Positions 44,088 to 53,375 of a DNA stretch of 64,000 nt are shown piece after piece. Numbering within the stretch: position 1 is the first letter of the stretch; the number at the start of each line of letters is the position of its first letter. The notes under the pieces are model-generated. The model ran no database searches. It was not told the origin of the DNA and was given only the letters and a program-made list of their open reading frames with translations. Both the position numbers and the translations under genes were made by a program. This DNA comes from Galbibacter orientalis DSM 19592 (lineage in GTDB: Bacteria > Bacteroidota > Bacteroidia > Flavobacteriales > Flavobacteriaceae), in assembly GCF_000260115.1 (NCBI RefSeq), contig NZ_JH651379.1, forward strand, positions 3,312,240-3,376,239, read 5' to 3'.

Positions 44088-44960
44088 TTACATTTTTGAT
44101 GCATACCTGAGTTTTATTCCATAACTAATGAGTCTCATGTTTTTTGCAATTCCCGAATCAAAAACACTGTTATATTTAAAATTAACAGGATCTTCCGCAT
44201 CGTATTCTACCAATTGTCTTGTTTGGTCTTGAGAGTCTATAATAGAATTAATTCCATAATCAAAATAAACCCCCACATAAATCGAACTGTGTTCAGCTAT
44301 TTTCTGCTTGATTCCAGTTTCTATGATGGCAGAATATGATAATTTTATATCCAATTCTTCTTTATTGGTTTCTTGAGTGCCATAGGTCCCAAAACCAGCA
44401 AAAGCAGGGTCGAAGAGTTCGGCGTCGTATTGCGAATAATATCCACTAGTGGTTATGGCATTTGCACTTGTTTGATATTTTCCTTTTAGCGGAAATCCTA
44501 ATTTAGTACCTGCGGAAATATAAAACCTTGTGTTTTCTCCTAAGGTTTCATACTGAGCGGTGATTGGAAGATTTAGATATTTTAGCCATTGCTCTTCTTT
44601 ATAATTTTCTGCGGTATAGCGAAACTCAAAGTCTTCGTTTTCAAAATCTGTTGTTGTGTACGCAGCTTTTACGTTCCCTAAAGAAGCAGACGCATTATAA
44701 CTTTGGTAATCTACTCCAAGTCCAAGACTCCATTGATTGTTTAGGTAATAAGCATAGCGGAAACCAAAACTTGCACCTAATCGTTTATTTACTTTTCCTT
44801 GATCTAAATCATAGCTCATTGTTGAAAATCCCCCTCCCAAAGCGATTACAGAGATTTCATGTTGGGTATTTTGCCCGTGACTATTATTTGTAAAAAAGCC
44901 CAATAAAAAGAAAAAACTCAAGTGTTTTAAAAATAGGATATGTTGATTTAAAGTTTTCAT
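44088..44960 (-). CDS. Outer-membrane beta-barrel protein
   Basis: 290 residues. Signal peptide (about 1-29), then alternating amphipathic strands (for example GASFGFRYAYYLNNQWSLGL, about 62-81) with aromatic girdles, ending GIKLRYASKM. This is an outer-membrane barrel of the PorT/OmpA-barrel-like superfamily. It lacks a peptidoglycan-binding domain. It lies 34 bp downstream of the giant T9SS adhesin gene and is probably cotranscribed, like PorP/SprF-type partners that anchor or export such adhesins; that link is inference. Confidence 0.75.
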   Translation of the reverse strand: MKTLNQHILFLKHLSFFFLLGFFTNNSHGQNTQHEISVIALGGGFSTMSYDLDQGKVNKRLGASFGFRYAYYLNNQWSLGLGVDYQSYNASASLGNVKAAYTTTDFENEDFEFRYTAENYKEEQWLKYLNLPITAQYETLGENTRFYISAGTKLGFPLKGKYQTSANAITTSGYYSQYDAELFDPAFAGFGTYGTQETNKEELDIKLSYSAIIETGIKQKIAEHSSIYVGVYFDYGINSIIDSQDQTRQLVEYDAEDPVNFKYNSVFDSGIAKNMRLISYGIKLRYASKM

Positions 44961-44994
44961 ATTTTGAATATTTTTATGTAGCTGCTCAAAAAGC

Positions 44995-47900
44995 CTATTT
45001 TACAATTATTTTAAAGTGTTTTACCATTCCTGTTGTTGTTTTACAGTAAAAAACATAAACTCCGGTTTGCGTACCTGTAGGAATTATAAAGTTTGTTAGC
45101 TGTTGTTGGGTCTCCATCTTTTTGATATACTGCCCCGATAAGCTGTGGAGGCTTAGTTGCATCCCTTTTAAATCATTTGGAGGTAAATCAGCATAGACCT
45201 CAACATAACTCCCTGCCGTTACTGGGTTGGGGGTTACGCTTATATTATAGGATTGGGTATGCTCAATGCTGCCTGTACATGTGCTTAAAACATCTCCATC
45301 TTCTGTTGTCATTTCTACTGAATAGCTTGCATTAGGGTCTAGGGAATCTTCTCGGTTTGGTCCTATAGAATAATACTGTCCTGTTCCAATAGCAACTTCA
45401 TTTTTATACCATTGATAGTTTACAAACTTATATCCTCCATTGCTTTCTGGATTATTGTTAACTAACAATGTGTTATTGAATTTTTGGATTACAATTCCGT
45501 CAAAATCAAACTGTTTATTTATTACTATTTCATAGGTTTTGGAACTATTTCCATTTTGTGGGGTCACCGTTATTGTTTGTCTATAGATACCTGGCTTAGG
45601 GGTTTCTATAGTAAATAAATTTCTAGGAATAACCGTAGTATTGGCTTTTGCTAAGACCTCAATCTCTATAGAAGTTGCTCCATTATTACAATCCATTAGG
45701 TAGTTAATAGTGTTTGGCGGATTGTCAAAAGAGACACTACCTATTTTAATTGCTGCTATATCAGGAATGGTTGATGGTGCCTCATTCACAGTAACTATAG
45801 CAGTACATATATCTGTATTTCCAGCAGCATCCTCTACAGTTAAGGTTACCATATTATCTCCTAGATTTGTATTATTAAACGTATTTTGAGAAATGCTCAT
45901 TGAAGCGATTCCGCAATTATCGCTACTTCCATTATCGATATCATCTGCAGTTATACTTACATTTCCATTGGTATCGAGTTGAACCGTAATGTCTTGACAC
46001 ACTACTGTTGGTTTTGTACTGTCTTCAACAACAATAGCTACCGATGCAGTTGCGGTACATCCATTAGCGTCAGTTACCGTTACAGAATAAGTCCCTGCGG
46101 TTAAGCCTACCATATCTTCAGTGGTAGCATCGTTGCTCCATTCAAAGTTATAAGGCGCTACCCCGCCAGTAACGGTTAAATCTATTGTTCCGTTATTGCC
46201 GCCGTTACAGCTAACAGGAGTTGTGACAATACTGGCTGATAATGCTGTTGGTTCACTTACCTCTGCTGAAGTGGTTGCGGTACATCCATTAGCATCGGTT
46301 ATAGTTACAGAATACGTTCCAGCAGTTAAGCCAGTCAAATCTTCAGTGGTTGCGTCGTTAGTCCATTCAAAGTTATAAGGTGCTATTCCGCCAGTAACGG
46401 TTAAATCTACTGTTCCGTTATTGCCGCCGTTACAGCTAACAGGAGTTGTGACAATACTGGCTGATAATACTGTTGGTTCGTTTACCTCTGCTGAAGTGGT
46501 TGTGGTACATCCATTGGCATCGGTTATGGTTACCGAATAAGTTCCTGCGGTTAAGCCAGTCAAATCTTCAGTGGTTGCGGTGTTACTCCATTCAAAACTA
46601 TAAGGCGCTATTCCTCCAGTAACGGTTAAATCAATTGTTCCGTTGTTTCCGCCGTTACAGCTTACAGGAGTTGTGACGATACTGGCTGATAATACTGTTG
46701 GTTCGTTTACCTCTGCTGAAGTGGTTGCGGTACATCCATTGGAATCGGTTATAGTTACAGAATATGTTCCTGCGGTTAAGCCAATCATATCTTCAGTGGT
46801 AGCGTCGTTACTCCATTCAAAACTATAAGGCGCTATTCCGCCAGTAACGGTTAAATCTGCTGTTCCGTTATTGCCGCCGTTACAGCTAACAGGAGTTGCG
46901 GTGATACTAGCTGATAATACTGTTGGTTCGCTTACCTCTGCTGAAGTGGTTGCGGTACATCCATTGGCATCGGTTATGGTTACAGAATACGTTCCAGCAG
47001 TTAGGCCAGTCAAATCTTCAGTAGTAGCGGTGTTGCTCCATTCAAAACTATAAGGCGCTATTCCGCCAGTAACGGTTAAATCTGCTGTTCCATTGTTTCC
47101 GCCGTTACAACTTACAGGGGTTGCAGTTGCACTTGCTGAGAGCACCGGTGACCCTTCTTGCAACTCATAGGCTCCCATATCTATTTTATCGACTGTAGGG
47201 CAACCATCAAATAAACGAGCATTTCCTGCTAAATCTACATCATCGACTAAAGTTAAATTTCCATTTACATTGGTGTATAGCGTATTGTCTCCTTTATTTA
47301 CAACCACAAAGCTTCCTTCTTTTAAACTATAATCGCCATTAGTAGGGGCGTTAAAAATGTCTGAAACTGAAATATCTGTGGCATCTATATTTCCATTTGT
47401 ATCATCATCATTCCCTTCAATAATAGAATTTTGTGCTTGATAACTTCCCGTTATTCCACCCCAGACAATACAGTTATGTATATTTGGATTAGAAGTGTCT
47501 GCATTGTGCATTCCGTTACTTCCATTAGTATCGCTATTATTAGCTACTGTACTATTGACAAAAGTAGGAGAGGAGTTGGTTACATTGTAAATTGCTCCGC
47601 CAATGTTAGTTGCTGTGTTACCTATAAGGGCTACATTTATTAATATAGGATTAGAATTGTCTTGGCTAGCTATAGCACCGCCGTCTTTTGCTTTGTTATT
47701 TTTAAATATAATATTACGAAGTGTTGGCGATGACTGATAGCTAAACATCCCTCCACCAGATTCTGTATTATAATTTCCAATCACTAAAAGATTTTCATAA
47801 CTAGGCGATGAAATAGAATTATAAATACCCGCTCCTGAACATTGGTAAATAGGATTCCCATTTACCGTAATATCGTCATTGTATTCTCCATTAGCTCCAC

Positions 47901-49809
47901 TTATTGTAAACCCATTTAATAATGCTTTGCCTGCATCACTACTACTCACTATTACTCTAGTTAGATTTTCTGAATTATTAGTAAAATCGTCTCCATCGTC
48001 ATTGTTTACATCTGCACTTAAAATGGTGCCATTAGTACCTGTACTAGGAAGAATACGCTCATCATTTAGGGTATTGATATTATTGCTAGGATCGAAGCCC
48101 CCATACACTTGTACGTTTTTGACCATTAAAAAGCTATTGTCGCGCTCCTGATCTGTTCCAAAATTACTGTCTTTTGGGCTGTACAAGGGCTTATAGGTAC
48201 CTATGGATACATATATTTTTAAAGGTGTATTCTCCCAGTTAGCATCTTCATTTATTTTAGCCCATACTAAAGCATCGGCAAGTTCTGTGATGGCGTTTTC
48301 CCAAGAATTTCCGCTACCTATTCCTGTAGCATCTTTATCTACATACAAAATGTTGTTAGCATCTGGGATGAAGGGTGCAGGCTCCGTTACTTCCGCAGAT
48401 GTGGTTATAGTACATCCGTTGACATCGGTTACCTTTACGTTGTAGGTTCCAGCGGTTAATCCAGTCAAATCTTCAGTAGTAGCGGTGTGGCTCCAATCAA
48501 AACCATAAGGTGTTGTTCCGCCAGTTACGGTTAAATCAATTGTTCCGTCGTTTCCGCCGTTATAACTAACAGGGGTTGCGGTGATACTGGTTGATAATGC
48601 TGTGGGTTGGGTAATAGTTGCACTAGCCGTAGCCGTACATCCGTTGTTATCGGTTACCGTTACTTCATAGTTTCCAGCACTAAGTCCAGAAGCAGTAGCT
48701 GTTGTTTGGGCAGAACCGTCATTCCACAAATAAGTATAAGGAGATGCTCCGTTTGCTGGGGTCACTGTTAATGACCCTGTTGAGTTTCCATAACAGGCTA
48801 CATTGGTTTGTGATGTAATAGAGGCCGTCATGGTACATGCAGGAGTAGTAAAACTCTCTTCACTTCCATAACTTGTGCTTTCACTATTGATTGCATAGGC
48901 ACGAACATAATACTCAGTATTTGCGGTAAGTCCTGTAATTTCACCAGAAAAACTCCCGTCGCCAGAACCTATTTGTACTTTGGTATTAGCCGTTGTTGGT
49001 GTGCCTGTGGTGTTGTAAACAATACCGCGTTCGGTTACCGTAGCTCCACCGTTGTCGGTTATATTACCACCAAGGGTTGCAGTGGTAGCAGTAATGCCAG
49101 AGGCTGCTGTGGTGGTTACGGTTGGGGTGGTGTTGGAAGAAGGAGCGACAGTATTTCGAAAATCAATAGATGTGATCGTAAAATTATCAGGCGAACTATT
49201 ATGAACTTCAATAATAATTTCTGCAACGCCTATAACTGGTAAAGAATTATTGGTTGTAAAAAAGCTTCCAATAGAGATTTCTGTCTGTCCTAAAGACGTA
49301 ACACCAGTCATAGTTTTTATGATGTTACCATCTTTATCTTTCAAAGTTAAGGAAGTCCCTGAATAATCAGATTGAGCTCCAAAACTATATATAGTCATAT
49401 CATATAGGTCGAAAGATGCTGCATCTACTTCGTCGGCCTTAAATATAAGTGTTTCGACATTGTTATAATCACTATTAGAACCATAAAGTTCTCCTCCTTC
49501 AATGGTCAAATTGTTACTTACTACTAGTTCCGGGAAATTGGTGGTTTTAAAACCAGGACCTCCGGAGTCTGCTGCTCCCAGAGATGTAAACGTTGCAGGA
49601 GGCATAGCATTTTCTTCCAAAGAATTTCGAAAAACAGCTTCTTTAATGTTGTTAATATTTTCTTCTTCAACAAAACATGTATTTTTGTTTTCTAAACTAC
49701 TTTTAATGGTAGTTGTAGTAAAAGAAGAAGTGCTGACTACCGTAATTAATAAAATAAGAAGACTTAATTTTTTACGTAGGTTTACAAACGCTTGAGATTT
49801 ATTTTTCAT
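44995..49809 (-). CDS. Giant SprB-repeat cell-surface protein with T9SS sorting domain
   Basis: 1604 residues. Order: signal peptide (1-31); a jelly-roll-like N-terminal domain (about 60-220); a fibronectin-like domain (about 228-323); SprB-type repeats (about 325-475); a parallel beta-helix/choice-of-anchor-Q region (about 485-885); five near-identical 76-residue SprB repeats (about 886-1260, each with PVSCNGGNNGT, GGIAPYSFEW and GTYSVTITDANGC); a HYR-like domain (about 1263-1343); and a type IX secretion C-terminal domain (about 1516-1604, SVTPNPV start, KHFKIIVK end). Secreted through the T9SS to the cell surface, likely for adhesion or gliding. The repeats are also nearly identical as DNA, 228 bp per unit. 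Confidence 0.9.
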   Translation of the reverse strand: MKNKSQAFVNLRKKLSLLILLITVVSTSSFTTTTIKSSLENKNTCFVEEENINNIKEAVFRNSLEENAMPPATFTSLGAADSGGPGFKTTNFPELVVSNNLTIEGGELYGSNSDYNNVETLIFKADEVDAASFDLYDMTIYSFGAQSDYSGTSLTLKDKDGNIIKTMTGVTSLGQTEISIGSFFTTNNSLPVIGVAEIIIEVHNSSPDNFTITSIDFRNTVAPSSNTTPTVTTTAASGITATTATLGGNITDNGGATVTERGIVYNTTGTPTTANTKVQIGSGDGSFSGEITGLTANTEYYVRAYAINSESTSYGSEESFTTPACTMTASITSQTNVACYGNSTGSLTVTPANGASPYTYLWNDGSAQTTATASGLSAGNYEVTVTDNNGCTATASATITQPTALSTSITATPVSYNGGNDGTIDLTVTGGTTPYGFDWSHTATTEDLTGLTAGTYNVKVTDVNGCTITTSAEVTEPAPFIPDANNILYVDKDATGIGSGNSWENAITELADALVWAKINEDANWENTPLKIYVSIGTYKPLYSPKDSNFGTDQERDNSFLMVKNVQVYGGFDPSNNINTLNDERILPSTGTNGTILSADVNNDDGDDFTNNSENLTRVIVSSSDAGKALLNGFTISGANGEYNDDITVNGNPIYQCSGAGIYNSISSPSYENLLVIGNYNTESGGGMFSYQSSPTLRNIIFKNNKAKDGGAIASQDNSNPILINVALIGNTATNIGGAIYNVTNSSPTFVNSTVANNSDTNGSNGMHNADTSNPNIHNCIVWGGITGSYQAQNSIIEGNDDDTNGNIDATDISVSDIFNAPTNGDYSLKEGSFVVVNKGDNTLYTNVNGNLTLVDDVDLAGNARLFDGCPTVDKIDMGAYELQEGSPVLSASATATPVSCNGGNNGTADLTVTGGIAPYSFEWSNTATTEDLTGLTAGTYSVTITDANGCTATTSAEVSEPTVLSASITATPVSCNGGNNGTADLTVTGGIAPYSFEWSNDATTEDMIGLTAGTYSVTITDSNGCTATTSAEVNEPTVLSASIVTTPVSCNGGNNGTIDLTVTGGIAPYSFEWSNTATTEDLTGLTAGTYSVTITDANGCTTTTSAEVNEPTVLSASIVTTPVSCNGGNNGTVDLTVTGGIAPYNFEWTNDATTEDLTGLTAGTYSVTITDANGCTATTSAEVSEPTALSASIVTTPVSCNGGNNGTIDLTVTGGVAPYNFEWSNDATTEDMVGLTAGTYSVTVTDANGCTATASVAIVVEDSTKPTVVCQDITVQLDTNGNVSITADDIDNGSSDNCGIASMSISQNTFNNTNLGDNMVTLTVEDAAGNTDICTAIVTVNEAPSTIPDIAAIKIGSVSFDNPPNTINYLMDCNNGATSIEIEVLAKANTTVIPRNLFTIETPKPGIYRQTITVTPQNGNSSKTYEIVINKQFDFDGIVIQKFNNTLLVNNNPESNGGYKFVNYQWYKNEVAIGTGQYYSIGPNREDSLDPNASYSVEMTTEDGDVLSTCTGSIEHTQSYNISVTPNPVTAGSYVEVYADLPPNDLKGMQLSLHSLSGQYIKKMETQQQLTNFIIPTGTQTGVYVFYCKTTTGMVKHFKIIVK
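46020..47150 (-). repeat. Five 228-bp tandem repeats inside the adhesin gene
   Basis: The landmark TGCGGTACATCCATT recurs at a 228-bp spacing (46047, 46275, with a TGTGG variant, 46731, 46959). Units keep frame, so copy number can change by recombination without destroying the gene. Two more diverged copies lie at 48380-48850. Confidence 0.9.
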
Positions 49810-49863
49810 CTGGGATTTTTTAGTTGGGATTTTTTTATTTTATAAAGCATGTATGCTTGTTAC

Positions 49864-49893
49864 GTATATCAAATTTTTAAAAATTTGATATAC
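49864..49893. terminator. Perfect 30-bp palindrome upstream of the adhesin gene
   Basis: Two 15-bp arms without a spacer: GTATATCAAATTTTT and AAAAATTTGATATAC. As RNA the outer ten pairs would form a stem with an A/U-rich tip. It overlaps the stop codon of a small minus-strand ORF and lies 55 bp upstream of the adhesin ATG, so a terminator, attenuator or operator are all possible. Confidence 0.5.
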
Positions 49894-50003
49894 TGAAGTT
49901 CAGAAGTAACTATACCTGAAATTAAAGTAATTCTATTACAAACTTCTTTTTCAGAATATTTATAGTTAGATTTTTCAATAGACTTGAACGTAATTTTTTT
50001 CAT
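49869..50003 (-). CDS. Possible 44-residue peptide upstream of the adhesin gene
   Basis: ATG 50003 to TGA 49871-49869 encodes MKKITFKSIEKSNYKYSEKE then 24 more residues ending YIKFLKI. Lys/Ile-rich, no recognised family, no RBS. Its stop lies in the 30-bp palindrome. It could be chance in such AT-rich DNA. Confidence 0.22.
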   Translation of the reverse strand: MKKITFKSIEKSNYKYSEKEVCNRITLISGIVTSELQYIKFLKI

Positions 50004-50410
50004 AATTAAGTAAATTAATAGAGGGACAAGAGCCTTGAGATTATTTATTTTAATTGTTATGTTTACTATTTTTATACGGTTTAGAGTAACTATGTTGTGA
50101 GGATAGAACAGTTTTTATAGCTTATACTATATTATTCATATTCTTCGTGTTTTTATTTAGCTTTTCTAATGTATGTTTTATACTATGAGTTAAATTTTGT
50201 ATAAAACCACATCAAAAAACATAAAGAGTAAGATCAATTATTAAGAAAAATAAAATTTAACCATTCGTTTTAATATGTTTTTAATATTTATACGAATTTC
50301 TAGAGAGTTCTTTAAATTATGTTAAAAAAAGCCTTACAAAAACCTTACAGTTTTATGTTATTGAAAATGTAGATTCCTCTAAAGGCTTGTAAGAATTTTT
50401 CAAGATATGT

Positions 50411-52117
50411 TTAGCTTAATTCCCGCACCAAGAGCCGTATATCTTGCTGACTTTTTAAGCCTAACTTTTTACGGATACGGTGTTTGGTTACCATTACAGA
50501 ATTAGTGGAAACCCCTAAAACTAACCCCATTTCTTTATTGGTTAGCTCTAATTTTTCTAAACAAAGACACCGCAGTTCTGATGGAGTGAGGTTGGAATAC
50601 ATAGAGCGCAATGTATGAAGGTAGGCAGGATATATTTCGTCAAATAATAATTGATACTTCTTCCAATCTTCATCGGTAAGGATGATTTTGGATTTTAATT
50701 GGCAGATTAATTTTTTATTGTCTTTACTTTGTAATTGTTGTTGTAGGCTTTCAATAATCTCCTGCTCATCATGAATTTTCAACTTTAAGCTTTGTAGTTG
50801 ATTTTTTGCGTTACTTAAAGCTTTTTCAGCATTTTCTATTCTTAATTCTTTAATTTCCTGTTTTCTTAGATGGTATTTGTTTCTAAACCAATAGGCACAA
50901 AGACTTCCAATTAATAATAAAGCAATGATTAAGATGATATTATTGCGTTGAGAGATTTTTAAACGACTTTCTGTGTGAAGTTTTTCTATCTCCAACTGCC
51001 AATCTCTTACTTGCACTTTTTGATTGGCTCTTATTAGTTTTATAGAGTTGTATTTTTGATAGTATGTATTTATGGCGTTTATAGTAGAGTCTAGGTAAAC
51101 CGAACTGCTATCTATTTGTTTATTGGCGGCATACCATTTGCTCATTACAGGATATAGTTCTTTAAACCGATCGGTTTGACCAGATTTTTGAATGTATGTT
51201 TTGGCTTCCTCTATTTTTTGTTTTGCTTTATCCAATTTCTTTTGTTGCAAATAAATGTCGGCTAAAGGAATAGCCGAACCTGCTGCAAAACCAATATCCC
51301 CAATTTTTATAGCATTTTGGATATCTTTTTCAAGCAAGGGAATCGCATTTTTATAGTTTTTTTCTAAAAAAAAGTTATAACCAAGATTTCCAGAGGCAAT
51401 TCTCTTCCAAACATCATTTTGGTATGCGGAGGAATCGTTTATTATCATTAAAAAAAAACGTTCGGCAAGCTTTAAGTCCTTTAATTTTTGATAGCACAAT
51501 CCCAAGGTATTTTGAGCGTCAAGAACAGCATTGGCGTTAAACTTTGTCTTTTCTAATTTACTGGATTTATTATAGTAGATAAGTGCATTAGAAAAATCTT
51601 TAAAATAATAATAGCAGTACCCAATAAAGTTGAGGTGTTCTGCCATGTTAGGGAAACTTTCTGGTTTCATAGTTTCTAAAACCTTGGCCGAGCGTAATAA
51701 CCATTCAAACGATTTTTCGTATTCTTTTTTTCGCCAATAATAAGTGGCAACTGTATGTGCTGCTCGTTCTTCTATGTGAGCCACTTTTTTATTTTTCCCT
51801 TTTTGTGCAACGTCAATAAGGTTATAAATCAAATCATGATTTTTATGACCATAGATATACCAATAGGAGTAAGCATATAATAAATTGGCTTCTAAGGCGA
51901 GCTCTTCATCTTGATTTTCTATGGCAAACTTTTCTATTTGCTTAGCATATTTTTTTATGTATAAGGAATCTTCTATTCCTTTATTAATGGTGTTCCTGTA
52001 TAAACTATCAATCCCTTCTACCTTATCTTTATAGGGTTTATGGAGCATTTGTTTGTACTGGGAGATTCCTTGTGTACAATAACATAAAAGTAAAAAAACA
52101 ACTAAGCTTAATTTCAT
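50411..52117 (-). CDS. TPR-containing membrane regulator with LuxR-type helix-turn-helix
   Basis: 568 residues. Signal peptide (1-19), several tetratricopeptide repeats (about 60-330, NLGYNFFLEKNYKNAIPLLE type), one membrane helix (about 395-412, NNIILIIALLLIGSLCAYWF), a coiled coil (about 415-470) and a C-terminal GerE/LuxR helix-turn-helix (about 505-565, LTPSELRCLCLEKLELTNKE, TKHRIRKKLGLKS). This is a one-component regulator typical of Bacteroidetes: periplasmic TPR sensor, cytosolic DNA-binding. It is directly upstream of the adhesin gene on the same strand and may control it. Confidence 0.87.
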   Translation of the reverse strand: MKLSLVVFLLLCYCTQGISQYKQMLHKPYKDKVEGIDSLYRNTINKGIEDSLYIKKYAKQIEKFAIENQDEELALEANLLYAYSYWYIYGHKNHDLIYNLIDVAQKGKNKKVAHIEERAAHTVATYYWRKKEYEKSFEWLLRSAKVLETMKPESFPNMAEHLNFIGYCYYYFKDFSNALIYYNKSSKLEKTKFNANAVLDAQNTLGLCYQKLKDLKLAERFFLMIINDSSAYQNDVWKRIASGNLGYNFFLEKNYKNAIPLLEKDIQNAIKIGDIGFAAGSAIPLADIYLQQKKLDKAKQKIEEAKTYIQKSGQTDRFKELYPVMSKWYAANKQIDSSSVYLDSTINAINTYYQKYNSIKLIRANQKVQVRDWQLEIEKLHTESRLKISQRNNIILIIALLLIGSLCAYWFRNKYHLRKQEIKELRIENAEKALSNAKNQLQSLKLKIHDEQEIIESLQQQLQSKDNKKLICQLKSKIILTDEDWKKYQLLFDEIYPAYLHTLRSMYSNLTPSELRCLCLEKLELTNKEMGLVLGVSTNSVMVTKHRIRKKLGLKSQQDIRLLVRELS

Positions 52118-52527
52118 AAAATTATAAATGTAATATCATAACTTTTTCTACTATCTATATAGTAACCGCTGTTCTCCATGAGGAAAGTTTAATTATACTT
52201 TTTTAAACAATTTTTTAAATATTTTATGTATTATAGGCTATATGTATTATAGAATTAATTTTACAACTTAATTATTTGTAAAAAGGATTGTAATAATTAA
52301 AAGAAATTTAAAAAGTTTCATTTTTTTATTATAATGATTTGTTTGTAAAGAAAATACATAATAAACAAAAGTATATATTCATGTTAAGTTTATCGATAAA
52401 ATTTTAAATATTCTCTTTAATCTCTAATATATGTAAGAAATATCCTTTGGTTGTTATAGGAAAATTTCTCATAACATTAGGGATAGCACTGTTTTGTGCT
52501 AAATTTTACAATTGATTTTTATAGTGT
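52118..52527. other. AT-rich region upstream of the TPR/LuxR gene
   Basis: Extremely AT-rich, without a recognised ORF. It ends at the first MITE copy (52528). Confidence 0.4.
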
Positions 52528-52732
52528 TGTCCGATAAAAGTTAACGGAATTTATTAAACTCCACTTATATCAAGGTTTAAATGGAGTTTTTAAAATAGAC
52601 CCCTTGCTATTAGTAAAAATGAGTAAAAAAGAGAATTTCTGAAATGTTGTCTTTTTAAGCTACTTATTTTGTGGTGGTTAAGGTTTGTTCTTTTTTCTTA
52701 TAGCGAAGCGGTCTTGTGTTTTTACTCGGACA
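52528..52732 (+). mobile_element. MITE-like element, copy B
   Basis: A 205-bp non-coding element. Left end TGTCCGATAAAAG and right end TTTTACTCGGACA are imperfect inverted repeats (TGTCCGA-TAAAA against TGTCCGAGTAAAA). The interior segment GACCCCTTGCTATTA and the tail GCGAAGCGGTCTTGTG are shared with the copies at 52961 and 61652. No target duplication could be fixed with confidence. Confidence 0.72.
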
Positions 52733-52960
52733 TTAATGATTTCTATGTCCTATTTCTTTGTTATCTATAGGGTCTTGCGTTTTATCAAGATTAATAAGAG
52801 TCATTTATAACTTGAAGGTACTTTTCATTATTAATTAATAGAATTTACTTATGGCAAGTCTAAAGGTTACGTCAAATAGAGGTTTTATCAATTTAGTGGT
52901 TGTTATAGCGTATACTACAATAAAGTCTCATCAGCTTGTTCTGAGAAACTTAATTATTGT
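52733..52960. other. DNA between two MITE copies
   Basis: Includes a short echo of the MITE tail (ATAGGGTCTTGCG, about 52766-52779), which suggests a further decayed copy. No ORF. Confidence 0.4.
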
Positions 52961-53183
52961 TGTCCAATAAAGGTTAATGAAATTTATTGGACGCTACTTA
53001 TATTAAGGTTTAAATCAGGTTTTCAAAATAGCCCCTTGCTATTAATAAAAATTAATAAAAAGAAGATTTTAGGAATGTTATTTCTTTAAGCTACTTATTT
53101 TATGATAGTTAATATTTAGTCTTTGTTCTTCGTTCTTCGTTCTTTGCTCATCTAGCGAAGCTGTTTTATGTTTCACTTGTACA
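52961..53183 (+). mobile_element. MITE-like element, copy C
   Basis: 223 bp. Left end TGTCCAATAAAGG, right end degraded (TTTCACTTGTACA). It carries a small CTTCGTTCTTCGTTCTT expansion that makes it longer than copy B. It ends 23 bp upstream of the rpsA promoter region, so it may influence rpsA expression. Confidence 0.7.
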
Positions 53184-53205
53184 TTAATCATAATCTTTAA
53201 ACATT

Positions 53206-53250
53206 TATCTTTGTAATTATTTGAAAATCAAAAATTAAGTTGTAAATTTG
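53206..53250 (+). promoter_or_regulatory. rpsA promoter(s)
   Basis: TTTG (53220-53223) is followed after 19 bp by TAAATTTG (53243-53250), a canonical Bacteroidetes promoter. A second -7 box, TATCTTTG, is at 53206-53213. The leader to the ATG at 53376 is about 120 nt and contains CCCCAAGAGGGAAAAGGG, with possible S1 autoregulatory structure. Confidence 0.8.
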
Positions 53251-53375
53251 CACTCCTTTTTAGCAACCCCAAGAGGGAAAAGGGATTGAAAATCAATTAT
53301 TTATATAAACACCTTCTGTTATTGAATGTTGTTAACCTCTTGATTTAAAGCAGAATACAAATTATTATCAGCAAC

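Larger units (their letters stand above)
49810..50410. other. Intergenic 600 bp upstream of the adhesin gene
   Basis: AT-rich. Holds AAGCAT-gt-ATGCTT (49844-49857), the 30-bp palindrome at 49864 and a 44-codon ORF (both separate). The rest (50004-50410) shows no ORF or repeat that I can support. Both neighbours are transcribed on the minus strand. Confidence 0.4.

Noticed and set aside
46196-49795. Plus-strand ORFs opposite the adhesin gene (for example 46196-46378, 46643-46828)
   Set aside because: Shadows of the 228-bp coding repeats on the minus strand, which carry clear SprB domains.
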